Shown: in pieces, positions 39,205 to 51,841 of the stretch
How positions within the stretch are numbered: the stretch's first letter is position 1
Layout of the letters: each line of letters opens with the position of its first letter
Source of the DNA: Progne subis subis
Taxonomy: Eukaryota; Chordata; Aves; Passeriformes; Hirundinidae
Assembly: GCA_022316685.1 (NCBI GenBank)
Contig: JAKJHU010000076.1
Coordinates: 2,056,001-2,120,000, forward strand
Length of the DNA stretch: 64,000 nt
Direction: 5' to 3'
Made by a program: the position numbers and the translations under genes
Notes under the pieces: model-generated
What the model was told of the DNA's origin: nothing
Database searches by the model: none
Seen by the model: only the letters and a program-made list of their open reading frames with translations

Positions 39205-41229
39205 AAAATACTCCTCTGCTACTCAGTAGGGAACAATTTTTCTGAACATGGTTTTGTGAGTTTAATTTCTGTTGTTACAAAAAATCTGTTTATGTAAAAA
39301 GAAATAAATTACATGATTACATGAAATGATACAGAAAAGAATTATAGTGTAAGAGACCTAATGCAAATTCTGGAGTGTCACTGAGTAGCAGAACAGGTAA
39401 GAAGTTGCTGTGCAAATGATATATGCCATTACAGAGCCTGAAGGGAAAAACAGTAATTCTTTGCTAAAGCATAGTATATGATAAGAAAATATTTTTATGA
39501 AGAAAATATCGAAACTATTCACAGAGTTTATAATTCAAGAATGGCACAATTTTAATGACTGGACAGGAGAGTACAAATTACCTGAGACCAACACAGTTCC
39601 AGTGTAGAACACAAATGGGGTCATTTAGGAGTGCTCCTAAACTCAAAACTACTCCCATCATAGGAGGATCAGCTCAAATGGACCAAAACAGTCATGGATG
39701 ATGAGGGCTGAATAGCAGACACACCTGCTGGCATTTTTCTACCTGTCAATTTTTTATAACCTTATAAACAATAGGTAGGTGGGGCAAACACCACAATTTC
39801 TACTTTTACCACCCGCAGCAATGAAATTTCTTTGTAGGAAGATCTGAGATGTAAGAAGCTCTGAGATTTCTGGTGAGCTTGGACTGAAAAACAAAACTAG
39901 AGCCTCGATTCCTTGTGGTTACCAATGTTTCCATGGCACTTGTGTGAGTGTTGGCACAGTGGGGGTCAGCACATTCTGCTCAGTGCTCTTTTAGTTCTGT
40001 GCAACATGCTCATGGATCAGAAGGCCTTAGCTTATGCTTGGTGCAACTAAACAGCTGCAAAGTTTAAGCTTCATTGTTAGTAAAGTGAGGGCTGTTGTGA
40101 TTGGAATTTGTTAGCTGCAGGGAGATACACTTTATTGAGATATAAAGGAAGAAAGCAATGTGGATGTGAACAGCCTCAGAGCTATATCATGCCCTCAGCT
40201 CACTCAGTCTGCATAGCTCTCTGGATCCCTTTCAATATGAAAAGGTCCAGTAGACCTCTAGGAGGATATTCTGATGTGGATGCTTGTTTTAAGAGGACAG
40301 AAGAGGAAAAATGCAATGGAAAGTTGTATTGGCATCACAGCCCCAATCATGCTAATGGCAAAGAGCCCTATGATTTAAATAATTTAGGATATTGCCTTTA
40401 ATTGGTTCTGGTTACATAATCTTCTGTTAATCTCTTTCCTCCCAGTGTTTCTCTGAAAGAATGTGCTCTAATGAGTAAATGTTCTGTCCATTTTATTAAG
40501 GATGGAGTGCTAGCCATAAAGATAGTTCCTATAAAAATCACTACACAGAAGTAGATTAAATGACAAACACCAGGGCCAAGGGCCCCAATGGCTGGAGTCA
40601 TGTTCTCTCGTCAGACTTTAAGCTTCTGTCTTTTGTTTTTGGGTGAAAAAAAGAGTTTCAAAACACAACTACTGTGTAGTTGAGGAAAGTAATTTTTGAA
40701 AACACAAACATGCCTGAGAATTACATACTGTATCTTAATAGAAAACCAATTCCAAATTTGGTATCTAAGTCAATGCAACAATACTCTTCATTTCAAAAAG
40801 TTCCTTACAGTGTTTTGCAAGCACACATTACCCCCTCCTCCTATCCCCGCCTCCAACACACCCCCACACACATCCAGGAAAGAAAAAAGAAATCTTATAA
40901 CACAGCTGAGGTACTTCAGCTCAGGCCACCTATGGTTATTGACCCAGAGGTCAGGACCAAAGTCCTCAAATTCTGTTCTGTGGACACAAGAAGTAGCCAA
41001 AATTTTATTCCTGACGAAATGTTCTTCCCAGTCATGTTTTGTACACTGTAAGTTAGGCAGGCACGTGCAGTTGCCCCTGCATAGCCCTGGCAATCACACT
41101 GCCTGCAGAAATCACTTGCAGTGAATTGTCCTTTCGCTCTCCAGTTTGAGAGCATTGGCTTTGCATGGACTATTGGCTGAAAAAAATTCAGCCAGCAGCT
41201 TTGCAGCAACTGCATCCAAGATGCTCACC

Positions 41230-41271
41230 TTTTTTTTCCCCCCCCCCCCCCCTTTTTTTTTTTTTTTTTTT
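41230..41271 (+). repeat. Oligopyrimidine tract T8-C15-T19
   Basis: Forty-two consecutive pyrimidines arranged as T8 (41230-41237), C15 (41238-41252) and T19 (41253-41271). The minus strand is A19-G15-A8. This mirror-like purine/pyrimidine layout is of the kind known to adopt triplex or quadruplex structures. It is also a site where assemblies and reads often err. Confidence 0.95.
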
Positions 41272-41668
41272 AGGGGCTTGTTTCTTTTAGGATATTTTTA
41301 TGTGCTTAAGACAAAATAGAAGTATTTACCAAAAGTAACTGTAGCTTTATGTAATAACCTTTTTACATCACTTAAGGGTTCATCTATAGGAAGAGACTGA
41401 TTAGTAAAAAAGAGGAAATTACAGTAAGTAATTTTAAGATGAGGGAAATGATAGGAATATCCCCTTTGTCATTTTGGGGAGGGTTGAAGATTGGGAAACA
41501 GATCTTTGTCATTACACCTCGCTAGGAACAGAAGACTCTGATGGCCTGGGGGGTACAGTGACCCTTCGCCAGTGTGGTTCAGTTAGAAGAGAATAAAGCC
41601 TTCTTCTATGGCTGTGTAGGACAAAAGCTGCCCCTTCCAGCTGGGCACGCATGATGAACAGTTCTTTT
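41272..41668. other. Noncoding stretch beside the LTR
   Basis: About 400 bases between the pyrimidine tract and the second ERVL-type LTR. I recognise no gene. The part from about 41520 to 41668 is slightly more GC-rich than its surroundings but I could not match it to ERV internal sequence. Confidence 0.5.
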
Positions 41669-42206
41669 TTCATGGTTTAGGAATGGTATATTCCAAGTGT
41701 AGTATTTCCCCTGAAATCCAAGCCACAGAGTTTCCCCCTTCCGCCCTTCCCCTCACCCTCCTCTGTGGCAGAATGAGGAGAATTGGAGAGAACTGGGGAC
41801 ACGACAGATAAAGATCATGGGCTGAGATAAGAACAATTTACTAGAAACAACAGTGAGATAAGAAAATGAACAATAACAGAAACAAAATAGAGGGTAGAAG
41901 AAAAGAAGCATTATTGCTCATCTTGGAAACTCCCAACAATAGACAATACATCTGCTCCCTCTACCACGCCAGCGCCACTGCTCCCTCCAGCTCAGGAACA
42001 GCGTTACCCGCCTTCTCCCTCTGGTTTGGAATCAGCGTTACCCCACATCTCTCTCTGCCACGCTGACTCCACTGGAAGAACTCCTCCTTCTCCTTTTCCC
42101 CACCCCAGCAATGATGTGAGGTGGGATAGGATAACCTCCATGTCCTGGCCATACCCCCTTCTGACTACTACAAAAAATTAACTCTGTCCTGGCTGGAACC
42201 AGGACA
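41669..42206 (-). mobile_element. ERVL-type LTR, copy 2 (nearly complete, antisense)
   Basis: The plus strand begins TCATGGTTTAGGAATGG and ends GGCTGGAACCAGGACA. On the minus strand this is an LTR starting TGTCCTGGTTCCAGCC, then AGGACAGAGTTAATTTTTTG, and ending in CCTAAACCATGA. These are the termini of a common avian ERVL LTR group. Length is about 538 bases. The flanks (GTTCTTTTTT and CCTCCCCACA) show no clear target-site duplication, and no gag-pol sequence adjoins, so this is probably a solo LTR. In intact relatives the LTR would carry the promoter and polyadenylation signals of the provirus; I could not place a convincing TATA box. Confidence 0.87.
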
Positions 42207-45200
42207 CCTCCCCACAGGAAAAGTGTAAAGCACAAGTATGCTTGTTTCCCCAGTAGGAGGGTGATTTAGCTTACCTGGTTCTTGGAGTTGGAGTTTGTTT
42301 GTGTGCTTACATCTATGTATGCATGCATTTTTGTGACAGTATAGCATAGCTGACATTTTGCTAAGGAGATTAAAGACTTACACACCTGTAGAGAATTTTC
42401 GGGCACCTATTTTTATCCAGGCACCTCTGCCTTCTCTGCAAACACTGCACATAGTAGATTATTGTTAGGTGAACTTCCAGCATGAATAATAATTTCAGTA
42501 CCTTTCATCAGCAAGCTGTAGACACTGAATCTGCTTAATGGCTTATTTATTATAAGGGTCCTTAAGATCTTTCTGCAGTCTCTCTCTGATGCATTTTGGG
42601 ATATGTCCTTCATGATCCTTAATGTCAGCCTTCTGCAAATATACCGTTTAGTGTGTTATATATGGAAACAAAAATGCTTTTAAGTCATTCATCTGCATTT
42701 CCTCATATATGTATAGCCCTGACAAGGGCTGTGAAGGTACAGGTGGCTTTGTGTTGTTTCACCTTCAGAACAGTTTATTCCTTTGAACGTTTCATCACGT
42801 GAACATTGTTCTCTGATACTATTTTTTGAAAATTGGATCAAACATCTGAATATGAAACTTGGAAATCTAAGCTGGCATCCAAACTCCTGTAAACATACCC
42901 TACAATTTTGCTTTGCATGGCTTAAAAATTTGAATCTACTTATTTGCCAGTGAAGTGTGATTCTGATTTAAGTTTTCTGTCTTTCTGATGAATAGGTCAA
43001 GGGGGCTCTTACTTTGGAACACACCCTTGTGAAAAGACAAAATGAATTCTGTTCCTCAGCATCACCTGTGGTTAGAGATCCAATGTGTCAGGTCCTGCAG
43101 CACTGCAGTGATTTTCATTTGGAAAGGATTTGTTTGAGGTCACCATGTAAAATGAGTTGTGGGGCTGCTCCAAAGCAGTGCCATGTAGGATCCTTTGCCA
43201 GGGATCAGCAAATGCTTTCCTCTTGCTCAGACTTTCTGTGGCAGAATTTTGTGCAAATATAGTGAAAGAAGGAATGTTCAGTGGCTCTGAACACAGCTTT
43301 GATATTGATTTTTGTTACTGTTGCATAACATTCAGGGACTCTGTAAGAAGCAGGGTCAAATCAATCTACACGTGTTTAAATACTCAGAAATAAAGCAATG
43401 GAAAAATTTTGGGAAAAAATCAGATCTTACCAGAAAATAATGTTTATTAAGAACTGAGCCAGACCAAGCTCTCCTGGTCTTTAACAAAGCCATGATTTTA
43501 AGAGCTGTTTTAGTTCTGGAGCAGTAACAACAGACAATGAATACTGAAATTAGTGGAAAGTCAAGGCACTATACATATCAAAATATGCTTTGCAGAATTT
43601 GATTTACACTTGGCAAAATTAATAGTGGAGATCAGTAAAAACCTACATGCTTATGGCTTTTCAATGTAAAAATATATGTAGTCGTCCCAGCATATATATA
43701 AATGTGGAGGTTTTTAGATTTTTAGAAATAAGTACATTTATATTATTTTGAATTTACACATGGTAATATGAGGCACAGAGAACATAAATGCCTATATTAC
43801 CTAGAAGATTAATGAGTAAAATGAGCTACCACCAACCTGTCTTTGTTCCTTGTCCAAGGGAATGATGAACAGGCACTGTGGTCAGTAGGCAGATAGCATG
43901 ATGTGAGGCCCTCCTACTTTGCCACTCTACAAGACTTTTATTGCTACATAACTGTCTCTTTCACTACGAAAGCTGTGGCCCCTTTATTCCAGCTAAAAGC
44001 GCTCTCTTTTACCCAAAGAGACAACCTCCTTATACATACTTGGTTTTCAAAGCAGGGTTTGCATATGAAAGTAGATTCTGGTGTGACAGTGTCTTAAGTT
44101 TATATATGTAACAATATGTATGTTATACACGGCTAGATAAATGCGTTAACTGGCGGGATAGGGACAATTGTAAAGCTTGTTTAGTTGAAATTCACACTGG
44201 AAATAAGACCCTAGCATAGGTTCTATTTCTGTCTCTAAATGTCCTCAATATTGGACTAGGCTCAGATATAACATTGTCACCTTAGAGCTGTCTCCATAAT
44301 TTTATTTTTTTTTTTACTTGATTCTTGTATATTTTTTACATGGCTTTTTTAATTAGATGGTTTTTCATCATGCCTACTGGCACATAAAAAAAGTAAGTTT
44401 TCTGACAGAAAGAATGTATTTCTTAAATAGCTGAAGTTATACTCTTAAAATCAGCTTTAAGTCTGGAAAAAGCTGTTTTGTGAGGCTTCCAGAGGTTTCT
44501 GCCAAAATGCCATGAGACCATTACTTCACGTTTGCTTGCAGATTTCTCTGGAACCCAGAAGTGCAGACACAACACAGAAGAGCTGGAAGAAGGGAGAGTT
44601 CATCAACTATTTCTGAACTTTCAAAATGAATTATTTCTGGTTCAGTCTGAGAAAACCAGAAAAGTTTGGGTGGGGAGGAAGTTGACTTTATTTCCCAACA
44701 CTTCTCTGTTCTAAAGTAAATCCTCTTCAGATTCAACATCACTTTGATTAGTTAGAAGACAATTATCCATTTGCTGACTAAACAATAGTTTCTTCTGTTG
44801 AAACCAAGCAGTAATATCTTCTCGCTCATCGTCTTTCATGTATTGGCAGCAGATCTTATGTGCATACTGAGAAAAAGGTTTTGCCCCTCTGGGAATGCAT
44901 GCATGTGGAGGAAAAAAACATACTCATTTGAGAAGGGTGATTATAATGCTGCACACATTACTTGAGGTATGTGCAAGTCAAATACCCACTGACCTGAAGC
45001 AGTCATGGTTCAGACAGCCCAGCATGGTTTCCTGCCTGCTGTGACCTGGCATAGCCTAGGACAGCGCGAGGTTTCTCGATGCGTGGCTGGCCGCCACTGC
45101 TTCCCTAGGAGTGGAAACTTGAAGGCTGGTGATAAAAGGAAAGAATTTTTGCCATTCAGAATTAGCTTTTTGAAATCACGAAACAAGGTAGGTTCATGAT

Positions 45201-47554
45201 TTCAAATTAGTGCTTGCAGGTAGTGGTCATCTTTCCCTCCCTCCCACAGATGAGTGGGGAGCACTTTCCTAAGCTGAGGTCCAAATCTCAATGCTTTTCT
45301 GAGTGCTGGGCAAACACCAGCCTTACCTACTGTGGTGCCAGTGCAGTGGAGATACCAGGATGCCACAGAAGTGATGCCTGTTTTTTCCTGCCTATTTTGA
45401 ACCTCCTCTCAACATTATTCAGAAAGATCTATTATAAGAAATTTGATTTGTGTAAGATAAAATACTTACTAGTTTCTAGAATGGGAGCCAGTTTAGACAG
45501 ACCTTCATTTTGTTCCCCATGTAAATTATCTTTTTGTCAGTAGTAGACAGAAGTAGACAAAACTCAAGGAAACTCAATCTCTTTTTTGGTGAAAAAAAAT
45601 ACAATATCTTGCCTGCTTTATAAACAGCCTAATGCTCCTAAAATTAAGTTTTTGGTGTATGCCCAAATATACTCCCAAGAAACCATTTCCTGTAGTATTT
45701 TGGTACTCCTGTTTGGCTCCAACTGACACTGAGAAATGTAGAAGCCATTTCAGACATGAATAATTGTAATAGTTTGCATTTGTAAAGTGATCCAGATACT
45801 AACAATAATGGACTGCAGTTGGAGTGTGAGCATGGCAAAATGGCTCTGTTACAAGCACAGTTCTTTAAACAAAGTGGTGAAATGAAGATATTAATTGTAT
45901 GAGGTCTGGTATGCTTTTACTAGAGGTGTAGCAGGCTATGAAACTGTAAAGGTTGTTAATTCAATCACTAAAATGATTTAGCATCAAAAAAAGGAAAAAA
46001 AAAAGAATTTGTGCTAATTTTAAAATAAAGCTAAGATATTTTAATTGCCTAGAACTTAGGCAATTGGAACTGCAGAAAAAAAAGGGATGGGTGGGTACAT
46101 CACGTCTTATCCTTTTTCATTGTATTCTACACACAAAAATAGAGCCAAAGACAAATAATTTAGACAGATTCCTTTAAGTCATATAGTGACTTCCTCTTGA
46201 CAGTTTAAATGATCCTACTGTTCTTAGACATATTTCACCTTCAACTACAGAATGGTCTAAGTTTTTGTAAGTAGAAAACATGAGCATTTTTGTCACATAC
46301 AAAGAGGAAGGGAGCAGGGGAAGCTTAGAGATGGTTGGCATGATTTATTGTGTTTGGAAAATAAATATAGATGAACATATAAGTGTTCATGAGGAGGAAT
46401 AGATGCTTTCCCTTTCACTGAGGATCTTTAGAAACATTTCTGGAATCCTAGTTCATATATATTCTTGGGGGATACACTTAAATACAATAAATGTCAGTTT
46501 GCTGTGTGAAACTCACTAACTCACTGGTCTCTGCCTGTTCTGCCTGTTCAAAACGTGGTAATCAGACAATTACTGGGGTTACCCCATTGATAGTATCAAA
46601 AAAACTCCCCACCTATTTCTATAAAAGCAAGTGGGAATTCAATTTGCAGTAAATTCAATTTCATAAACACCTATTTAAGACCACCAGGGTTGAATATTAC
46701 TCTATTCCGTGCTAAAGAATAGCAGAGAGATATACAATTTGTCCTTTAGCAGTTCTTGCAGGGTCATAAAGGAATATATAAGTTAGTGTTGACTTTTTAA
46801 ACAGTAGTATTAGCCTTGCATCTCAGGAAAACAACAAATCACATTTATGCAGTACTCATAAATCAGTAAAACACAAAGCTGAGCTGGAAAACTTTTACAT
46901 GACATCAATCACAAACTGTGAAATACCCAATAAAATTTCACAACATACCTGCGGAACAAGTTTTGCAATGTGCAAATAACACAGATTCCCTACTACCAGG
47001 AAGAAAAAAAAAAAGTCTTTCAACACATACAATACAAATTCTACAGCGTACATGAAAAACAAGTTCCATCGTATGTATGGGGGTTTGAAGAATAAATATA
47101 GTATTTTAATAGTCACTAAACCTGAAGTGACCCATTGTCTCATGTAGAATTAGTATTTGGTTTTGTGGTGTTTCATTGCCTCAGGGCTTTATAATGAAGG
47201 TGAATTAATGTAAGAACTGGTCTTTTAAATGAATAGTTATATTCCTGACCTGAAATGCCATGATTAGTCTAGAACCTGCCTTGTATCGGCCCCAAAAATT
47301 GGCCCCTAACAGGATTCATAAAGCTTCTGAAAATCAGAAATGCAAACAGGATGGAATATAACCATCCTAAACACAGAAATGCTTGTGCTTGGTTTTAACT
47401 GTATAAAGTAAACAGGTTAAAGATGTTACAGGAAGAAGGAGGGCAGACAGGAAAGCAGTAGTGTGGTATTAGGAGGTGTTCCTTCAAGGAGACCAGTAAA
47501 ACAGCACTAGAACACAGGAGGGGCGTGGCTAGGACTCAGGTTGTTCTAAACAAC
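42207..47554. other. Noncoding stretch, no gene recognised
   Basis: AT-rich DNA. A small CpG-containing patch lies at 45062-45100 (CAGCGCGAGG...TCGATGCGTGG...GGCCGCC), too short to call a CpG island. A perfect 9-bp inverted repeat lies at 46043-46065. Short frames (for example 43014-43262, 45005-45199, 45214-45543) show no domains. Confidence 0.55.
46043..46065. repeat. Perfect 9-bp inverted repeat
   Basis: AATTGCCTA at 46043-46051 and TAGGCAATT at 46057-46065 are exact reverse complements separated by five bases. It could form a small hairpin. No terminator, miRNA or transposon end context is visible. Confidence 0.75.
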
Positions 47555-47916
47555 CTCACACCATCTGCAGGGGTGGTTGGGATGGGGTTCCTTCCTCTCA
47601 GAAAGCGTGGTGGAGCAGTTGGGTATTGCCATTTTCCATCTGGTGAGCACTCGCGCATTAATTGTTTGCCTCTCTTGTACACTCTGTTATTAATACTGTT
47701 GCTGTGACTGTTCAGTTTTGTATCTCATTGATGTTTCCAGTCAATTACTCTTAACTCAATCTGTGGTCTTCACCTTTCTCCTTCTACTTCCAATTCTCCT
47801 CTCCAGCCAACCACAGCGGGAGGTGGAAGGGGAGGTGGAGGGCGAATGAGCAGCACATGGTTTGGAGTCTTCCACTGGCAACTCTAAATTGGAAAATGCT
47901 CTTCCTAAACCACAAC
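47555..47916 (+). mobile_element. ERVL-type LTR, copy 3 (partial, sense)
   Basis: Ends CTTCCTAAACCACAACA at 47916, the exact reverse complement of the start of copy 1 apart from inner differences. The body shows features of the same LTR group: a G-rich stretch with TGGTTGGGATGGGG, TGGTGAGCACTCGCGCATTA, TTGTTTGCCTCTCTTGTAC, a run with TCTGTTATTAATACTGTTG, CCAATTCTCCTCTCCAGCC, and a G-rich block ending in a GGAGGTGGAGGG-like sequence. Here it is in plus orientation, opposite to the other two copies. The 5' end (TGTCCTGG...) is not recognisable, so the left boundary is approximate and the U3 end is lost or diverged; it may begin nearer 47510. Confidence 0.75.
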
Positions 47917-49102
47917 AGTCATTCATTTTCTAATTCTTTCGAAGTATTTGGCCTTGCAGCTATGGAGGCACATGAATGTGGTTTTAGCCATAGAGTCTCT
48001 GGTCACAAAATGTGTAAAAACTCAGCTTGAAGAAGGGAAACATGTATATTTCTTTGCTTTTAACTGAAGCAGAAAGGAGGGATAAAAAAGAAGGCCAGAA
48101 AGACAAGGGAAGGCAGGTCACAGAGAGAGAAAAGAAAATTACAGGAATGCAGATGTGGAGAAAGCAGATAAAACTTACCACTTCTATATAGTTACTTGGG
48201 AGCATGTTACAGCATGAAGAGCTTGATTTTTGCTTGGGAACAGGTGTAGAGCGGAGTAATATCCAGTTCTCTGCAGCTTTGAGAAGGGGCATTTATAGTT
48301 TTCCGTCTCAAGCAGTTTCCATGTGACAAAATACTTGGCCACATGTTATGTAATGGTGGAATGCACAAGCCCATCTGAATGAGTGGTACTGGTCTTTAGG
48401 CTATAGCAGCTCACTACCTCAGCAATATTACCAGTGAACTGATGTGATGCTATCACTGTTGGTTCCTGTGCCTACTAGAAATCCTCAAAATCAAGCCAGA
48501 GAAAATAAATCCCTATTATTTATACAAACTGTGGCTTCTCTTTGGAAAAAGATGATTTATCAAAGCATGACCAGCTTTGTTCTTTTCAGATTTCTGTGAG
48601 ATCTAGTCCAACTAAATCCAAGAGCCAGTAGAAGGCTATTTTGTATTTATAGATTTTCTTTTCAGTGCTGCTTATTAACAAAATAATTTGAGAAACCTGT
48701 AGTGAATGAATACTTTTCACGTGCAAGTAGGAATCAGAATCTTGTGCCTTATTCCAGCCTCATCCTTCAGGTTTCCTTTCTGGCCTTCAAGTATACTCTC
48801 CTATGTATTTCTTTGTTCCACTCAACAAAGGAGACTCATGTTGAAAGTAGGGCACCTACTTAAGTGTTTAGTTGGATTAGGGTTCTTCAGAGGATTTCCT
48901 AATCTCTGGGAAAAAATGATTAATTGTTGAAGCATTAGGCCTTCAATGTCTAGACTTCCAAGAAATTCAGCCCTGAATCTTGGTCTGGGCTGACTGAATC
49001 ATTTTATGATGGCCAGACCTAGAACTGTGTAGGGTACTGGCTTCTGAGTGCAGACAAAAATAGGAGATGAGTGCTGAGCGAGTAAAATGAGATTTAGGAA
49101 CT
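47917..49102. other. Noncoding stretch, no gene recognised
   Basis: No exon or repeat family identified. The block 48060-48145 is strongly purine-biased. The 102-codon minus frame at 47984-48292 is the pyrimidine-rich complement of that block and has no domain. Confidence 0.55.
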
Positions 49103-49203
49103 ACAAAAAAAAAAATCCAAAAAAATCCCCAACCAAAACCACAAACAACCAAAAACAAAACAACACCCCCACCCCATCTCCCCAAAAACCCCCAAACAAC
49201 CCA
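49103..49203 (+). repeat. A/C-rich tract without G
   Basis: One hundred and one bases with no G and only four T (49116, 49126, 49177, 49179). The segment 49127-49176 is purely A and C. The minus-strand frame of 82 codons crossing it, rich in Gly, Trp, Val and Phe, is an artefact of the tract. Confidence 0.92.
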
Positions 49204-51841
49204 GTGGAAGAGCATCCAGTTACAGTTTAAAACTTTTTTCGAGACATAGTCATGGAAGAGAAGATACTGTCTGCTTCTGTCTTCACATTTAACTTAGTCA
49301 GACCAGCTTTCAGGATGAGAAAAATCAAAATTGTGTGGTAACACTAAATTTTGAGTTGACCGTGTATGTGATGGTAGTATTTTTCCAAAAGGGCTGTGCC
49401 TTGTAAGGTAAATCACAAAGTTAACTTCAGCTAAGTAAAATTTGGAGGAAAAGTCCCTGATATGGTTAATTGGCAAATGCCCATTTTTTCGCCCATCTGT
49501 AAAGCACCCATGTTCCATGTGATGACATTTTCTTTAATCTGATTAGAAGACTTGAATACTATTAAATGTTCCCATACTTGCCCTATGTGCTGGAAGACCT
49601 CTATGAATTTCTTACGCATTGCATAAAAACTAAAATTACTTTCCTGCTGGCTTGCACATACTTGGGTTCATTTTAGCCAGTAGTTGCATTTTTTGTAACC
49701 TAGTCCTTCAAAGTGTCTTCTTTTCAGAGTTTGCCAAAGGGCTCACTTAGAAATGCTAGTTCTTACAACTCTCACCTCACTTTGTTGTGACTAAGCCCTC
49801 CTGAAATGCGATCTGTTCCACAGGGCATTCCTTCTGCAGCTGTCACATGCTGCTGTGCTTGCTCTGTACTTATTGAACTGCCTTATACTCACACAGGACT
49901 CTCAACTGTTTTTTTCAAGGCAGAGTTTCTATTCTGTCCTGTGTATTTTTCCTTGGTTGCTAATATCGTATGGTACTCTACAATGACAGAAAAGCTGATA
50001 ACAATCTTGAGTGGGAGAGATCAGCCTGTCTGAATGGTGATATAAACTGAAATGATGGTATGAAATACGTCAATAAATCATCTTGCAGTGCATTTCACAC
50101 ACATTTTCTGCCAGTGTGAGTAAGCACATTTACTGGGATGGGTCAGACCTGGGATAACATGAGTTTTTCTAAGAACTGCTGGTTTCCCTGGTATGTACAA
50201 GTGCTTTGTAAGTTTAACCTGTCATATCCGACTTCACCCCTAACACCCTTTTCCCCCAACTCACCACCCTTTAATTGCCTCCTAGCACTGTGTTCATGTG
50301 CAAATACGGAGCTCTGAAATTTCACCCAAGGGGAAACTCTGCCAATATTTTTTACCTGGAAAAAATGCTTTTCAAAAAGAAAAGATAAGGAATAGTTTAG
50401 TTGTAATCTGGAATTGCACAAATTAATTGGCTGCTCTGAGGCATAGTTATTTGGCATAGCCTGTTGCTTTGGAAGCTGTTTCCAGGTACAGTGTGGAGCA
50501 AATCAATCTCTTTCTTGTTTCTGGGAGTTCCCTGTCCTTGCCATGGAATTGCAATAAGCAGTCAGAATGCTGTGGTCAGTGGCATAATTGGGTTTGGTCC
50601 CGGAAATAATGGGAATTCAGCCAAAGCCTCTGAGGGAAAGAGAAAGGACTCTGTAAACAGTTGTAATTGGGTCTGACTGAAAAAAGACCATTAATGGTGC
50701 TGTGTCTTTTAAACTGCTAAAGCTGCTCTTATACTCTAATTCTCCCCCTGAATGTCTGCAGTTTGTGCCAGTTGTTACCCCTGTGACTCTATGGAAGACA
50801 TAGTTCCCTTCAATTCTATATTCAAGAGACAGGTTGGATCCTTACTTTATTCCTGTACTTTTTAATCTTCTACCTCTAGTATGAGAGGCAAAAATGCTGC
50901 CAGAAGTTTCTGCTGCCCGGTGGCGCAGGTCCCTATTACTACCCATCGCCATTGTGGTTGGATGTAAGTCTGCTGATAAGCAGGGTCCCCATATGCTGCC
51001 TGAACATGCTGAAAACACCTGAATTGTTCTCTGCAGAACAGAAATGACAGGGAAGAGTGCAGAGGAAGGCAAGATACCCCCGCCCAAAATGAATCAAGCT
51101 ATCTCCACTGTGAAAGAAATAATTGGGAGACAAGAAGAACTGCTGGATGGGTGGGAAAACAGCTAACTGCTGGGAATAAAACTACAGCTTTGATGTCTTT
51201 TTGGTAAGAGAGGAAAAAAAAAAAAAATTGTGCATATGCTTTAAAGAAATTCTTGATGTAGGAGGGAACCGAATAAACAAAGCTTATAGATTTTCATGTG
51301 AGAAATTTCTTGTGCAAGAAAGTGAAAAACTGTGCTTAGAACAAGGCTGCAGCTACTCCATTATACAGCTAAGCCTGTGTGCACCATTGGACGGGCTGGG
51401 CCACTTGTGTCTCAGCATTTCGATGGTTCTTTCATAGGGAAGTGATGTTTGCCATGTTTTCATTTGTCCCAGTGGATGGCAGATACAGCAAAGGGAATGA
51501 CTTTCCTGAGAAGTCTTTTTTTTTTTTGTCTGTAAGAAATGACTAAGTCAGGTGAGGCCTACAATGGCACAGAATGGAATAAGAGGCATTAAGAATGACC
51601 TGTGTGCCTGAAAGCCTGTGGCTGCTAGTTAATATGATAAAATATATTGACTTTGTCTATAGACTTTGTTCTGGATAGACATAAACAAGAGTCATGGTCT
51701 AAAATCTAATATCAAGACAGAGTTTTGTTCACATGAAAAACTGAAGCGCAAGAACCAGAGTGCAGCTGTACCCTGTCTGTGTTGGCTCACACCCAGTAGT
51801 GAAGGCACTCCAGAAAAGGGCTTTACAGATACCATTTAACT
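49204..51841. other. Noncoding stretch, no gene recognised
   Basis: Unique-looking DNA with a 14-base poly-A near 51214-51227 and a T12 run at 51516-51527. Overlapping short frames at 50842-51133 on the minus strand show no domain. Nothing else supported. Confidence 0.55.

Larger units (their letters stand above)
33583..41229. other. Noncoding stretch, no gene recognised
   Basis: AT-rich DNA with an (AAAC)n tract at 34770-34803, T19 at 38386-38404, and an AT-rich palindrome at 39169-39204. A C/T-biased block lies near 36195-36430. Frames such as 36121-36390, 40108-40401, 40680-41051 and 40696-41124 have no recognisable domain; the last two overlap in different frames, which argues against either being real. 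Confidence 0.55.

Noticed and set aside
40680..41124. Two overlapping frames of 123 and 142 codons on the plus strand
   Set aside because: They overlap in different frames, with another on the minus strand; none resembles a known family.
48967..49215. 82-codon minus frame rich in Gly and Trp
   Set aside because: Artefact of the A/C-rich tract at 49103-49203.
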